Source of the DNA: Candidatus Hydrogenedentota bacterium
Lineage (GTDB): Bacteria > Hydrogenedentota > Hydrogenedentia > Hydrogenedentales > SLHB01
DNA: 25,599 nt
Assembly: GCA_007118235.1 (NCBI GenBank)
Contig: SKRY01000175.1
Span: 1-25,599 of the forward strand
Reading direction: 5' to 3'
The notes under the pieces were generated by a model, which saw only the letters and a list, made by a program, of their open reading frames with translations, made no database searches and was not told where the DNA came from. The first letter of the stretch is position 1; each line of letters begins with the position of its first letter. Position numbers and translations under genes: made by a program. Of this stretch, positions 8,024 to 15,670 are shown in pieces.

Positions 8024-8878
8024 ATGCCTCAAGCAGCGGCGTCAAGCAAAGAGGCTCTGCAGACGATTTGGCGCATAACCGGCGCCATCGTGTTAGTCAG
8101 TCTGGGGATCGTAATCGCACGGGGGTATTTGGCCGGAGAACGAGAGGGGGTTCGTTTCGAGGAAGCCGTGGAGAGAATGCTCGCTCTCTATGATGAGGAT
8201 CCCCAAGCCCGTAGGCCGGAAACGCGGGAAGCCATCGAGCGGATGGCAAACATAGCTCGGGAAGATCCCGCCAATGCCCCTGCGGAAGCCTATTTCGCGC
8301 TTGGGGTGCTTCTGGATGGGCAGGGGCTGCTTGAGGAGGCGGAGGCCGCATACCGCGAAGCGATTTTGCGGGACCCCGAGTGGGGCCGTTCGTATTATGG
8401 GTTGGGGGTGGTGCTTCGTCAGATGGAGCGGATTGAAGAGGCCGAGGACTCTTTGCGCCAAGCAATCGCGCTTGAGCCGGGGTGGAGCCGGGGACATAAT
8501 GGACTCGCCATTCTCCTGCGGATGACCGGCCGAATGGAGGAGGCGCGGGAACGGGCGAAGCGGGCGGTGGAACTCGCGCCGAATAATGTGGCGTCCCGGA
8601 ACAACTACGGAAATCTGCTGGTGCGTCTTGAGCGGTACGATGAGGCTGTGGAACAGTACCGTGTGGCGATTTCCGTGGCGCCCGATCACCCAGCTCCCTA
8701 CTACAACTTGGCGTGTGTGAGTAGTCTGCAGGGAAACCATGAGGCGGCCTACGAGTATTTGGGGCAGGCCATCGCGTTGGACCCGGTATTCAGGGAACAA
8801 GCGCTTAAGGACGCCGATTTGGACGCGATTAGGGATGAACCGGAATTTCGAGCATTGGTGTATGATGAGGATGAGTGA
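8024..8878 (+). CDS. Membrane-anchored TPR-repeat protein
   Basis: A 284-residue protein with one transmembrane helix near the N-terminus (about 15-33), probably leaving the rest in the periplasm. After a linker come five tetratricopeptide repeats of 34 residues at about 87-120, 121-154, 155-188, 189-222 and 223-256, each with the pattern A-x-x-x-L-G/N-x-L...A...Y/L-x-x-A-I-x-L-x-P. The tail FREQALKDADLDAIRDEPEF is a common ending of such proteins. TPR arrays mediate protein-protein contacts; the partner is unknown. The ATG is preceded by GAGGGA, spaced 6 nt from the start. It is the last gene of the run that begins at dnaN, and a strong hairpin follows its stop. Confidence 0.88.
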   Translation: MPQAAASSKEALQTIWRITGAIVLVSLGIVIARGYLAGEREGVRFEEAVERMLALYDEDPQARRPETREAIERMANIAREDPANAPAEAYFALGVLLDGQGLLEEAEAAYREAILRDPEWGRSYYGLGVVLRQMERIEEAEDSLRQAIALEPGWSRGHNGLAILLRMTGRMEEARERAKRAVELAPNNVASRNNYGNLLVRLERYDEAVEQYRVAISVAPDHPAPYYNLACVSSLQGNHEAAYEYLGQAIALDPVFREQALKDADLDAIRDEPEFRALVYDEDE

Positions 8879-8917
8879 GGTGTGAGGAAATAGGCGGACA
8901 GGACGCGCCGCGACAAG

Positions 8918-8963
8918 GACATCCCCCTGAACAGTCTCGCCGTGAGAGGTTCAAGGGGATGTC
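8918..8963 (+). terminator. Strong intrinsic terminator after the TPR gene
   Basis: GACATCCCCCTGAAC pairs with GTTCAAGGGGATGTC over 15 bp with a single mismatch, and an inner TCTC/GAGA stem caps it. The tail TTATGTTT is only moderately T-rich. It lies between convergent genes (plus-strand TPR gene and the minus-strand gene ending at 8983) and could serve both. Confidence 0.8.
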
Positions 8964-8982
8964 TTATGTTTGAGAGGCGGGG

Positions 8983-9354
8983 TCAAGAATCCGGGTCATG
9001 TTGACGGATAAGTTGCGCGAGGGCTTCCGGGGCCGACCGCAGATTGGCGGCAAGGACATAGAGGATGATAAGGAAATGGGGAACGGTCACGGCGAGTTCG
9101 ATACGGAAAAGGGCCATACTGGTGGGGGCAATAGGCAGAATGAGTGCGAAGGGTATGGTGGCGGCGAGGGCGGCATAAGGGATCCGGTGAACGGAACGGC
9201 CCGTTATGACGCGGCAGAGATTGGTAAGGCGCAGAAGATAGAAGATGATCACAAAGCCAGCCATGGTCCAAAGGCTTCCCTGGACGCGTGACCACAAGAG
9301 ATAGACGTCATGCGGGAAGAGCTGGCTTATTTGCTGAATCCAGTCAGGCAACAT
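8983..9354 (-). CDS. Small hypothetical membrane protein
   Basis: A 123-residue protein I do not recognise. It shows three hydrophobic segments, at about 25-47 (containing MAGFVIIFYLL), 58-80 (AATIPFALILPIAPTSM) and 85-105 (VTVPHFLIILYVLAANL), separated by basic loops (LCRVITGRSVHR), so it is very probably an inner-membrane protein. The ATG at 9352-9354 has only a weak GGTAAG upstream. The hydrophobic periodicity argues that the minus strand is the coding one; the overlapping plus-strand frame gives a Gly/Asp/Glu-rich product with no such pattern. It lies downstream of another membrane protein gene, with a parS-like site in the gap. Function unknown. Confidence 0.6.
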   Translation of the reverse strand: MLPDWIQQISQLFPHDVYLLWSRVQGSLWTMAGFVIIFYLLRLTNLCRVITGRSVHRIPYAALAATIPFALILPIAPTSMALFRIELAVTVPHFLIILYVLAANLRSAPEALAQLIRQHDPDS

Positions 9355-9392
9355 AGAGGCTTACCGTACGGGGCTGTTGAAGGGCCGGAAGG

Positions 9393-9408
9393 GGTTCCAC
9401 GTGGAACC
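9393..9408. promoter_or_regulatory. parS: parS-like site 1 (intergenic)
   Basis: GGTTCCACGTGGAACC, a perfect 16-bp palindrome with the core GTTCCACGTGGAAC. The core is the form of the ParB-binding parS sequence known from Pseudomonas and close to the broad consensus TGTTTCACGTGAAACA. It lies in the gap between the two membrane-protein genes, about 8.5 kb from the predicted oriC. Confidence 0.82.
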
Positions 9409-9477
9409 TGAAGAGGAAAAAATGAGCGCGGCATGACCGTCTGAACCGGTTTACACCATGAGAGCGCGCGAAAATAC

Positions 9478-10248
9478 TCATGAAGCGACGGAGTCCACGC
9501 GCGAGACGCGGCGTATAAGACGGTAACCCCGCCAGAGATAGAAAGCCGCAATCCATTCGACCGTGATCCACACCACGCCGGCGATGCGAAGATAAAGACC
9601 CACCGCATTTCGCAAGGCGCCGAACGCTTCGTGCGTGTGAGCAAAGGTTTCGGCCGCTTGTTCCGGCGCAAAACCGTGGATTCGCATCGCCGCCGAGGCA
9701 GGCGCCGCCAGAACAAGCGCCGCGCCCAACAATAGCAGGCTCAGGGGAGCCCCATTTGTTAGGGAGGGACGTGCGATGGAACCATGTCGCACTGGGCTGA
9801 GCGCCCTCCGGAGGCCAAGATATACATGCCGGCCATGATATACAATCGCGGCCTCGAGGATAACCCATATCGTGATGAATGCACACCACACAAGAGCGTG
9901 TGTATACGCCCACCGGGCATAAAGGGCGGCGATAGCGTCCGGGTGGGCCGAAGTCTGTAAAGCGGCTTCAAGCGCATCCCGGAGGGGATAGAAATAGAAT
10001 CTAGCGCCAATGAGGACGCACAGCAGAAGAAAGCCTGCGATCCATCGCCAAAGGCGCCGTCGAAAGGCAGGCGAAAGACAGGGTACGGGTTCGCTGGGCC
10101 GATGTTCCACGTGGAACCTGGCCAACAAGACGAGATAGAGAATACCGAGTTCAGCGGCGATCCAGAATAAGCCGGCAGCCTCAACCACGAGATCACGGGT
10201 CCAGAGACGGCTGGCGAGTGCGAGTGCTTCTTCGTATTCGGGAGTCAT
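9478..10248 (-). CDS. Hypothetical multi-pass membrane protein
   Basis: A 256-residue protein that I cannot assign to a family. Hydrophobic segments at about 22-43, 66-85, 110-135, 170-187 and 218-240 suggest about five membrane passes, with a Tyr/Trp/Arg-rich character and a basic C-terminus (RGYRLIRRVSR). The ATG start at 10246-10248 has no clear ribosome-binding site. Residues 45-48 (FHVE) are encoded by the parS-like palindrome at 10104-10117, so the coding sequence doubles as a binding site. It lies between rsmG and another small membrane protein, all transcribed leftward. It could belong with its smaller downstream neighbour as a membrane pair, but that is only positional inference. Confidence 0.65.
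   Translation of the reverse strand: MTPEYEEALALASRLWTRDLVVEAAGLFWIAAELGILYLVLLARFHVEHRPSEPVPCLSPAFRRRLWRWIAGFLLLCVLIGARFYFYPLRDALEAALQTSAHPDAIAALYARWAYTHALVWCAFITIWVILEAAIVYHGRHVYLGLRRALSPVRHGSIARPSLTNGAPLSLLLLGAALVLAAPASAAMRIHGFAPEQAAETFAHTHEAFGALRNAVGLYLRIAGVVWITVEWIAAFYLWRGYRLIRRVSRVDSVAS
10104..10117. promoter_or_regulatory. parS: parS-like site 2 (inside a coding sequence)
   Basis: GTTCCACGTGGAAC, a perfect 14-bp palindrome (in context TGTTCCACGTGGAACC). It lies within codons 44-48 of the membrane-protein gene at 9478-10248, 710 bp from site 1. Confidence 0.82.
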
Positions 10249-10386
10249 AGGGATAGTTGGTTAGACTGTGGTTGAGTGACGAGCCTCATTATTGCGGTTC
10301 GAGGCGCGAGAAATCAACCGGATTGAGGATTAAGGGATGGAGTGCAACAGTTCTTGGGGTGGCGCGTGCATTAAAGGATATACGGG

Positions 10387-11031
10387 TTACTCCTTGGGGG
10401 GCGTTATGCGGTATAGGGCGCCGCGCCGCAGGCCTTCCCGGCTCCACGCATCCTTTATAGGTTCCACGTGGAACCCTTCGCTTCTCGCTTCCAGCCCCCA
10501 GTTGAACTGACACAAATACACTCCGGTTGGAGGTAACTGCCGCAGAATCGCCTGAAACACTTTCCGGGGCTGCTCCACGGCGCGCGCGGTCACTATCCGC
10601 ACTCCTTCGAGGTCCATCCCTTCGGGGTACATTCCTTGCACCACATCCGCATCCGGCACGTTCAATGCGCCCAGGACCTTGCGAAGAAAGCCCGCCTTCC
10701 TCTGGGAGCGTTCAACGAGCACCAGGGCTACCTCGGGCAAGAGCAGCTTCACGGGCACAGCCGGAAAGCCTCCTCCGCTACCGATATCCACCCAGACCGA
10801 TTCGCCATTGGCTTCCCGCCGAATGTGGGCGGCCAAGCTCAGCGAGTCGGCCATGTGACGCCGCCACAGTCCGGGAATATCGCCGGGCGCGACTAGACCA
10901 GCATACGCGTTCCATTGCTGGAGAAGTTCGAGATAGCGCTCCGCGGCGTTCACGAAAGTCTTGATGTTCCCAAAGCCATCGGCAAGGAGTAGGCTTTGGA
11001 TTTGTTCAAGCCAAACTTCATTGTCCGGCAT
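10387..11031 (-). CDS. rsmG: 16S rRNA (guanine-527-N7) methyltransferase RsmG (GidB)
   Basis: SAM-dependent methyltransferase that makes m7G527 in the 530 loop of 16S rRNA. The protein is 214 residues, the usual length. Signatures: LLQQWNAYAGLV (about 36-47), RRHMADSLSL (57-66, matching the family's RHxxDSL), the SAM-binding glycine-rich motif WVDIGSGGGFPAVPV (about 80-94) and VTARAVEQPRKV (about 147-158). The open frame extends 14 codons further up to 11073, but ATG at 11029-11031 is chosen because GGAAGG (11040-11045) lies 8 nt upstream and the family starts here. Near its C-terminus the sequence GFHVEP is encoded by parS-like site 3. rsmG is often found with parAB near origins; here parAB are missing. 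It diverges from apgM. Confidence 0.95.
   Translation of the reverse strand: MPDNEVWLEQIQSLLLADGFGNIKTFVNAAERYLELLQQWNAYAGLVAPGDIPGLWRRHMADSLSLAAHIRREANGESVWVDIGSGGGFPAVPVKLLLPEVALVLVERSQRKAGFLRKVLGALNVPDADVVQGMYPEGMDLEGVRIVTARAVEQPRKVFQAILRQLPPTGVYLCQFNWGLEARSEGFHVEPIKDAWSREGLRRGALYRITPPKE
10460..10475. promoter_or_regulatory. parS: parS-like site 3 (inside rsmG)
   Basis: GGTTCCACGTGGAACC, a perfect 16-bp palindrome identical to site 1, lying in the 3' part of rsmG and 357 bp beyond site 2. Read in the rsmG frame it encodes GFHVEP, the same FHVE reading as in site 2. Confidence 0.82.
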
Positions 11032-11137
11032 TCGAGTTACCTTCCGTAAGTCTTTGATCTTACCATGAACCACATGCTGACGACCGGGGATGGACAGTTC
11101 GCCACTCCCCCGCGTGTCTCCGTGTTCTGAACCTAAG

Positions 11138-11166
11138 TTGACATACCCAACGCGGCATGGTATTGT
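11138..11166 (+). promoter_or_regulatory. Sigma-70-type promoter for apgM, with a palindrome just downstream
   Basis: TTGACA at 11138-11143, a 17-nt spacer, then TATTGT at 11161-11166 gives a perfect -35 and a 4/6 -10. A perfect 12-bp palindrome GATACATGTATC (11175-11186) falls right at or after the expected transcription start. It is well placed to be an operator, or it could be incidental. Confidence 0.65.
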
Positions 11167-11208
11167 CTATCCTTGATACATGTATCTAATCATGCCCTGG
11201 AGGTCCCC

Positions 11209-12450
11209 GTGAAGTATCTTGTGTTGCTTGGCGACGGGATGGCCGACTATCCCCTCGAATCCCTCGAAGGCCGCACCCCCCTTGATGTTGCGGCGACCCC
11301 CGCCATGGATACCGTGGCCCAACGGGGGGTATCCGCCCAGTTCTCTCCCATCCCAGAAGGATACCCGCCGGGAAGCGACGTAGGCAACCTCGCCGTGTTC
11401 GGGTACAATCCCGCGGAATTCTATACCGGGCGCGCGCCGCTGGAAGCCGCCAATCAGGGCATCGAAATAGGGCCGAATGAGGTCGTCTTTCGATGCAATC
11501 TGGTGACGCTTGACGACGGAGCCATGGCGAACTTCACTGCGGGGCACATTAGTTCGGGGGAGGGCGCCGAACTAATCGACGCCTTGAACAGCGCGCTAGC
11601 CGATCTTCCCGTGCGCTTCCATCCCGGGGTGGGTTACCGTCACTTAGCGGTGGTCGCGGCGTCCCGCAACGAGTTGGGCGGACTGCTCCAAGTGAAATGC
11701 ACGCCCCCGCACGACATCTCCGATCAGCCTGTCGCGCATTACTTACCCGAGGGCGATGGCGCGGCCGTATTGCGGGCCATAATGGAGCGGAGTCAAACCG
11801 TGTTGGACGGTCATCCCGTGAACCGCGAGCGGGAGGCGGCGGGAGATCCCCCAGCCAATTCGGCGTGGCTTTGGGGGCAGGGCGGGGCGCCTGTCCTTCC
11901 ATCCTACGCCGAACGGTTTGGTCTGTCCGGGGCGGTCATCAGCGCGGTCGACTTGGTCAAGGGCATAGGGCGGGTTGCGGGGTTGGAGGTGATCAATGTG
12001 CCGGGCGCCACGGGATATCTTGACACGGACTACGCCGGCAAGGTGGAAGCCGCCATCCAGGGCTTGGAGAACCACGACTTCATCTACCTCCATGTGGAAG
12101 CGCCTGACGAAACGGCCCACCAAGGCCGCGAGGACCTGAAAATTCAGGCCATCGAGGATTTCGATCGTCATGTGGTCATGCCCATTCTGGATTATGTACA
12201 ACGCCAGAAGGAAGCGCGCATCCTGGTCGCACCGGATCACATAACCGCGATCAGTACGCGCACCCATGCCGCCGGGCCGGTTCCATTCGCCATGTGCGGG
12301 ACCGGCATTGAGGCCAATGGCGCGCGGCGCTATTGCGAGATCGAGGCGGATCGCTTTGGATTGCTCTTCCCGGAAGGGCACAGGCTGGTTCCCTTCTGGC
12401 TCACCACGGCGGTGATTGATGCGGATGCCTTGTCTGGGGTAGGCGTCTAG
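11209..12450 (+). CDS. apgM: Cofactor-independent phosphoglycerate mutase, ApgM type
   Basis: Interconverts 3-phosphoglycerate and 2-phosphoglycerate in glycolysis/gluconeogenesis without 2,3-bisphosphoglycerate; a cytoplasmic metalloenzyme of the alkaline phosphatase superfamily. The 413-residue protein begins MKYLVLLGDGMADYPLESLEGRTPL (the GDGMAD metal motif) and has GSDVGNLAVFGYNP with the candidate nucleophile Ser. It continues with FIYLHVEAPDETAHQGR, KIQAIEDFD and VAPDHITAISTRTHAAGPVPF, all family signatures. The frame is open 12 codons earlier, but GTG at 11209 has GGAGG (11199-11203) 5 nt upstream and matches the family start. This is the archaeal-type enzyme also found in some bacteria, distinct from GpmI. 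It is followed by cimA after 83 nt. Confidence 0.94.
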   Translation: MKYLVLLGDGMADYPLESLEGRTPLDVAATPAMDTVAQRGVSAQFSPIPEGYPPGSDVGNLAVFGYNPAEFYTGRAPLEAANQGIEIGPNEVVFRCNLVTLDDGAMANFTAGHISSGEGAELIDALNSALADLPVRFHPGVGYRHLAVVAASRNELGGLLQVKCTPPHDISDQPVAHYLPEGDGAAVLRAIMERSQTVLDGHPVNREREAAGDPPANSAWLWGQGGAPVLPSYAERFGLSGAVISAVDLVKGIGRVAGLEVINVPGATGYLDTDYAGKVEAAIQGLENHDFIYLHVEAPDETAHQGREDLKIQAIEDFDRHVVMPILDYVQRQKEARILVAPDHITAISTRTHAAGPVPFAMCGTGIEANGARRYCEIEADRFGLLFPEGHRLVPFWLTTAVIDADALSGVGV

Positions 12451-12484
12451 TACACGATTTCTCTCCTCCTTGTCTTATGTAAGT

Positions 12485-12506
12485 ACACACATGTAACTCT
12501 GTGTGT
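12485..12506 (+). other. Inverted repeat in the apgM-cimA gap
   Basis: ACACACA (12485-12491) and TGTGTGT (12500-12506) form a perfect 7-bp stem with an 8-nt loop. No T-run follows, so it is not a standard terminator. It may be a leader hairpin or protein-binding site in front of cimA. Confidence 0.35.
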
Positions 12507-12533
12507 CTATATGCGCAGTTAGGTGTTTAGGTT

Positions 12534-14120
12534 ATGACAAAACATATCGAAATATACGACGTCACGTTGCGCGATGGCGCTCAAGGGCCAGGGGTCAAGT
12601 TTTCCGCGGAGGACCAGATTCGGGTCGTGCAAGAGCTTGACGCCTTCGGCGTGAATTTCATCGAAGGAGGCCAACCGGCCTCGAATCCCAAGGCGGCGGA
12701 CCTGTTTCGCCGGGCCAGCGATCACGCCGGCCGGGCCAAGATGGCTGCGTTTGGCAGTACGCGTCACCCGAAGTCCACGCCGGAGGAGGACGCGAATCTC
12801 AAGGCGCTTCTTCTTGCCGAAACGGATATTATTACGATTTTTGCGAAATCCTCCCCCTTGCACGCCAAGGAGATCCTGCGCGTTTCCCTGGACGAAAACC
12901 TCCAGATCATCGAGGATTCGGTCCGGTTTCTCCGCGAACAAGGCCGCCGGGTGTTCTTCGACGCGGAGCATTTCTTCGACGGGTATTACAGCGATGCGGA
13001 GTATGCCTTGACTGCTCTTGAGCGCGCCGCGGGCGCGGGCGCCGAAGTCTTGATTCTATGCGACACCAACGGCGGCCGCTTACCCTGGGAGATCGGCAAG
13101 GCCACGGAACAGGTCCGAGGCCGCCTGCCAGACGCCAAGATTGGCATTCACACGCACAACGACAGCGGGTGTGGCGTCGCCAACACACTGGCCGCCGTTC
13201 AGGAGGGGGCGGTGCATATTCAAGGCACCATCAACGGATACGGCGAACGCACGGGCAACGCGAATCTCTGCACAATCATCCCGAATCTGCAACTGAAGAT
13301 GGGGTATGAGGTCGTGCCTGAGGAACAGTTGGCCCGATTGACGCCCATGTCCCATCTCGTGGCCGAGTTGGCGAACATGGTTCCCCGCGATGCCGACCCC
13401 TTCGTGGGGCGCGACGCTTTTACCCACAAGGGAGGCATGCACGCCGACGCGGTCAAGAAGCTGAAACGCAGCTATGAACATGTGGACCCTGTTTCCGTCG
13501 GCAATACCACGCACGTTTCCGTGAGCGAGATGGCCGGGCGCTCCAGCCTGCTGGAGAAGGCTCGCGAGTTCAACATCGAATTGAAGCGCGACACCCCCGA
13601 GACCCGGCGGATTCTCGAACGCGTCAAGGACCTCGAGAACGAGGGATACGAATTCGAGGGCGCCGACGCCAGTCTCGAACTCCTCATGCGCAAGGCGATC
13701 GGGCATTACCGCACCTTCTTCTTGCACCGCGGATTCCGGGTGAGCGTGGAACAACCCGACGCCGAGGGCCGCAACACGTTGTCCGAGGCCACGCTCAAGG
13801 TGGAGTTGCCCAACGGTCTGCTCATGCACACCGTGGCCGAGGGGGAGGGTCCCGTGGACGCCTTGAACAATTCGCTTCGAAAGGCCCTTGATGACACGTA
13901 CCCCGAGCTGAGCGAGGTGCATCTCGAGGACTACAAAGTGCGCATCATTGATGGGCGGGCGGGAACGCGCGCGAAGACCCGCGTGCTCATTGAGTCGGCG
14001 GATGGCGCCGCGTCATGGAGCACGGTGGGGGTTTCCGAGAACATCATTAGCGCGTCGTACTGGGCCCTCGTGGACAGCATTGAGTACAAACTGCTGCGAG
14101 CCAGGGGATATTTGGAATAG
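12534..14120 (+). CDS. cimA: (R)-citramalate synthase
   Basis: Condenses pyruvate with acetyl-CoA to citramalate, the first step of the threonine-independent route to isoleucine (2-oxobutanoate). The 528-residue length fits the CimA branch. The N-terminal HMGL-like TIM barrel holds IYDVTLRDGAQGPGVKFS (about 7-24), FIEGGQPASNPK and the divalent-metal HxH in GIHTHNDSGCGVANTLAAV, followed by NGYGERTGNANL and THKGGMHADAV. The region from about 390 to the end is the LeuA-type dimer/allosteric domain, usual for feedback-regulated members. The ATG has no strong Shine-Dalgarno; an inverted repeat lies upstream. LeuA or homocitrate synthase are alternatives, but the DGAQGPGV signature favours CimA. 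Many codons end in C, unlike the dnaN-side genes. Confidence 0.93.
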   Translation: MTKHIEIYDVTLRDGAQGPGVKFSAEDQIRVVQELDAFGVNFIEGGQPASNPKAADLFRRASDHAGRAKMAAFGSTRHPKSTPEEDANLKALLLAETDIITIFAKSSPLHAKEILRVSLDENLQIIEDSVRFLREQGRRVFFDAEHFFDGYYSDAEYALTALERAAGAGAEVLILCDTNGGRLPWEIGKATEQVRGRLPDAKIGIHTHNDSGCGVANTLAAVQEGAVHIQGTINGYGERTGNANLCTIIPNLQLKMGYEVVPEEQLARLTPMSHLVAELANMVPRDADPFVGRDAFTHKGGMHADAVKKLKRSYEHVDPVSVGNTTHVSVSEMAGRSSLLEKAREFNIELKRDTPETRRILERVKDLENEGYEFEGADASLELLMRKAIGHYRTFFLHRGFRVSVEQPDAEGRNTLSEATLKVELPNGLLMHTVAEGEGPVDALNNSLRKALDDTYPELSEVHLEDYKVRIIDGRAGTRAKTRVLIESADGAASWSTVGVSENIISASYWALVDSIEYKLLRARGYLE

Positions 14121-14139
14121 CGCCGGGATTCGCCCCTGC

Positions 14140-14157
14140 GGCATGGTGAAACATGCC
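14140..14157 (+). terminator. Possible weak terminator after cimA
   Basis: GGCATG-GTGAAA-CATGCC, a perfect 6-bp stem, followed after 8 nt by CTTTTTG. The offset T-run makes it a weak candidate for ending the apgM-cimA transcript. Confidence 0.4.
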
Positions 14158-14265
14158 TTCCCTCCCTTTTTGAGTAAGGCGTAGGGAATGTGACTTTTGG
14201 AGTGTCCGAAGATCTTTTGACAGTCCACGGCTCCTCGCTTGCTACGTAAACTTCCAGTAATAAAG

Positions 14266-14288
14266 TCTCTCAGCTCTTTTGGGAGAGA
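14266..14288 (-). terminator. Possible weak terminator after the EAL-HDOD gene
   Basis: TCTCTC (14266-14271) pairs with GAGAGA (14283-14288) across an 11-nt loop. Read on the minus strand the stem is followed by CTTTATTA. It lies just past the minus-strand stop, between convergent genes. Confidence 0.4.
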
Positions 14289-14292
14289 GGTG

Positions 14293-15525
14293 TTAGGCGG
14301 CGTTCAACGTGCAAAAGACCTCTTCAGCGTATTGTATCGCGCTGGCGTAGATGCCGGCTAGTTCCTTTTCCGCGATATTGGCTTGAGAAGCGAGCATTTG
14401 AACCCCGGCCCAGTCCCCTTGCTCGTAGGTCAGGATCAGCTCAAGAACCGCCCGAAGTGGGTTGAGTTCCCCACACAGCGCCTTCCGAAGATCCTTGGCT
14501 ATTGGTAATTCCGCAGCCATCTCTCTAATGGGGCGTCCAAGCATGGCGTCAAGAAGAGAGAACATACCGAGGAGAAACAAGTCTCCGGCTCGGTTGGCCA
14601 GCTTGCTTCTTTCGGCAACGAGTTCAGCGAACCGCGCCCGAATAAGCGCTAGACGCAATAGCTCTTCCGGCCGGTCCCCCGCCAAGTGACCCAAGGTCAT
14701 TATCGTGGCCCACTTGCGAATCTGATCTTCTCCCAAATAGGCCAAAGCATGTTGGAGTGAGTGGATCTCGTGTCCCAGACTAAAGACTGCCGAATTGACG
14801 TATCTCAGTAGTCTGAGGGAGAGGGACACATCGCTCTGAACGAGATTTGTGAGATTGTCATAACTCATCTCGGGCGAATTGACTTCTTTCAGCAGGCGCA
14901 GATAGTGTTGCTTATGGGGCGGAAGCTCCTTGCGGCTGACGATGACGGGCTTGCTGAAGAAGAAGCCTTGGAACAGGGAACACCCAGCTTTCTTGCTATA
15001 CTCAAATTCGCGCTGAGTCTCCACTTTCTCGGCTAGTAGTACGGTTTTCGTCCCTTGCAGCCTTTTAGCCAAGGCCGCCACCTCGGAGGGGGACGATTCC
15101 AGCAGGTCCACTTTGATGATATGCGCCAATTCAATTAGGGGCATATACTTTGGAGCAAAGACAAAATCATCAAGGGCGAGTTGATAGCCATTAGCGGCGA
15201 GGCGGCGGCAAGCGTCAATCACTGCCTCATTCGGCTCAATAGTCTCCAACAACTCAATGACAACATTGTGTTTCGGTAAGAGAGTGGCGGCTCCGTCAAG
15301 AAGAAGGCGTTCCGTGATGTTGATGAATGCCTTGGCTCTGCCGACCAGAGTCTCAATCCCGAAGAGTAAGAAACTGTCAGCGATCAACTGCGAAGTCGCG
15401 GTATCCCCATTCGTGGCCTGAAACAAGTTGTCCATACTCGAACGAAACAGGAGTTCGTAGGCGTAAACCTCCTGTTGCGCGTCTAGAATGGGTTGCCGCG
15501 CGATGAAACGTCGGTGATCTTCCAT
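14293..15525 (-). CDS. EAL-HDOD signalling protein (YuxH-like), EAL probably inactive
   Basis: A 410-residue cytoplasmic regulator. The N-terminal 200 residues are an EAL-like domain starting with FIARQPILDAQQEVYAYELLFR, typical of the YuxH group. The C-terminal part (about 205-395) is an HDOD domain beginning near LLKEVNSPEMSYDNLTNLVQSDVSL and containing LLRYVNSAVF and HALAYLGEDQIRKW. The catalytic EAL is degenerate: it reads YELL instead of EALLR, and the DDFGTG loop reads DDFVFAPKY, although the E of IELLET, K of IKVD and E of AEKVET remain. Family members of this type are usually c-di-GMP-binding or enzyme-dead regulators of motility or surface behaviour. The start lacks a strong ribosome-binding site. 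A PilZ gene lies upstream in the same direction, supporting a shared c-di-GMP theme. Confidence 0.9.
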   Translation of the reverse strand: MEDHRRFIARQPILDAQQEVYAYELLFRSSMDNLFQATNGDTATSQLIADSFLLFGIETLVGRAKAFINITERLLLDGAATLLPKHNVVIELLETIEPNEAVIDACRRLAANGYQLALDDFVFAPKYMPLIELAHIIKVDLLESSPSEVAALAKRLQGTKTVLLAEKVETQREFEYSKKAGCSLFQGFFFSKPVIVSRKELPPHKQHYLRLLKEVNSPEMSYDNLTNLVQSDVSLSLRLLRYVNSAVFSLGHEIHSLQHALAYLGEDQIRKWATIMTLGHLAGDRPEELLRLALIRARFAELVAERSKLANRAGDLFLLGMFSLLDAMLGRPIREMAAELPIAKDLRKALCGELNPLRAVLELILTYEQGDWAGVQMLASQANIAEKELAGIYASAIQYAEEVFCTLNAA

Positions 15526-15567
15526 GGCTGCTTCGCTATCCCCCGTTAAAGGTCGGCAAGTCTGACG

Positions 15568-15594
15568 ATACCATACTCCGCGCGAAAATGGTAT
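15568..15594. repeat. Inverted repeat upstream of the EAL-HDOD gene
   Basis: ATACCAT (15568-15574) and ATGGTAT (15588-15594) form perfect 7-bp arms separated by 13 nt, 43 bp upstream of the start codon. It could be an operator; no T-run makes it a terminator. Confidence 0.35.
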
Positions 15595-15670
15595 TCACGC
15601 AATTCTTGTGATCGGCGAAATGTCCTCTACATCCCTTGTGGGGACAGTTGTATGGGGTGCTGCGCCAAGC

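Noticed and set aside
8998..9291. Plus-strand open frame overlapping the small membrane-protein gene.
   Set aside because: Its product is Gly/Asp/Glu-rich without pattern, while the minus strand gives three clear hydrophobic helices.
13080..13922. 280-codon minus-strand frame opposite cimA.
   Set aside because: cimA is unambiguous on the plus strand; the long antisense frame follows from its C-ending codons.
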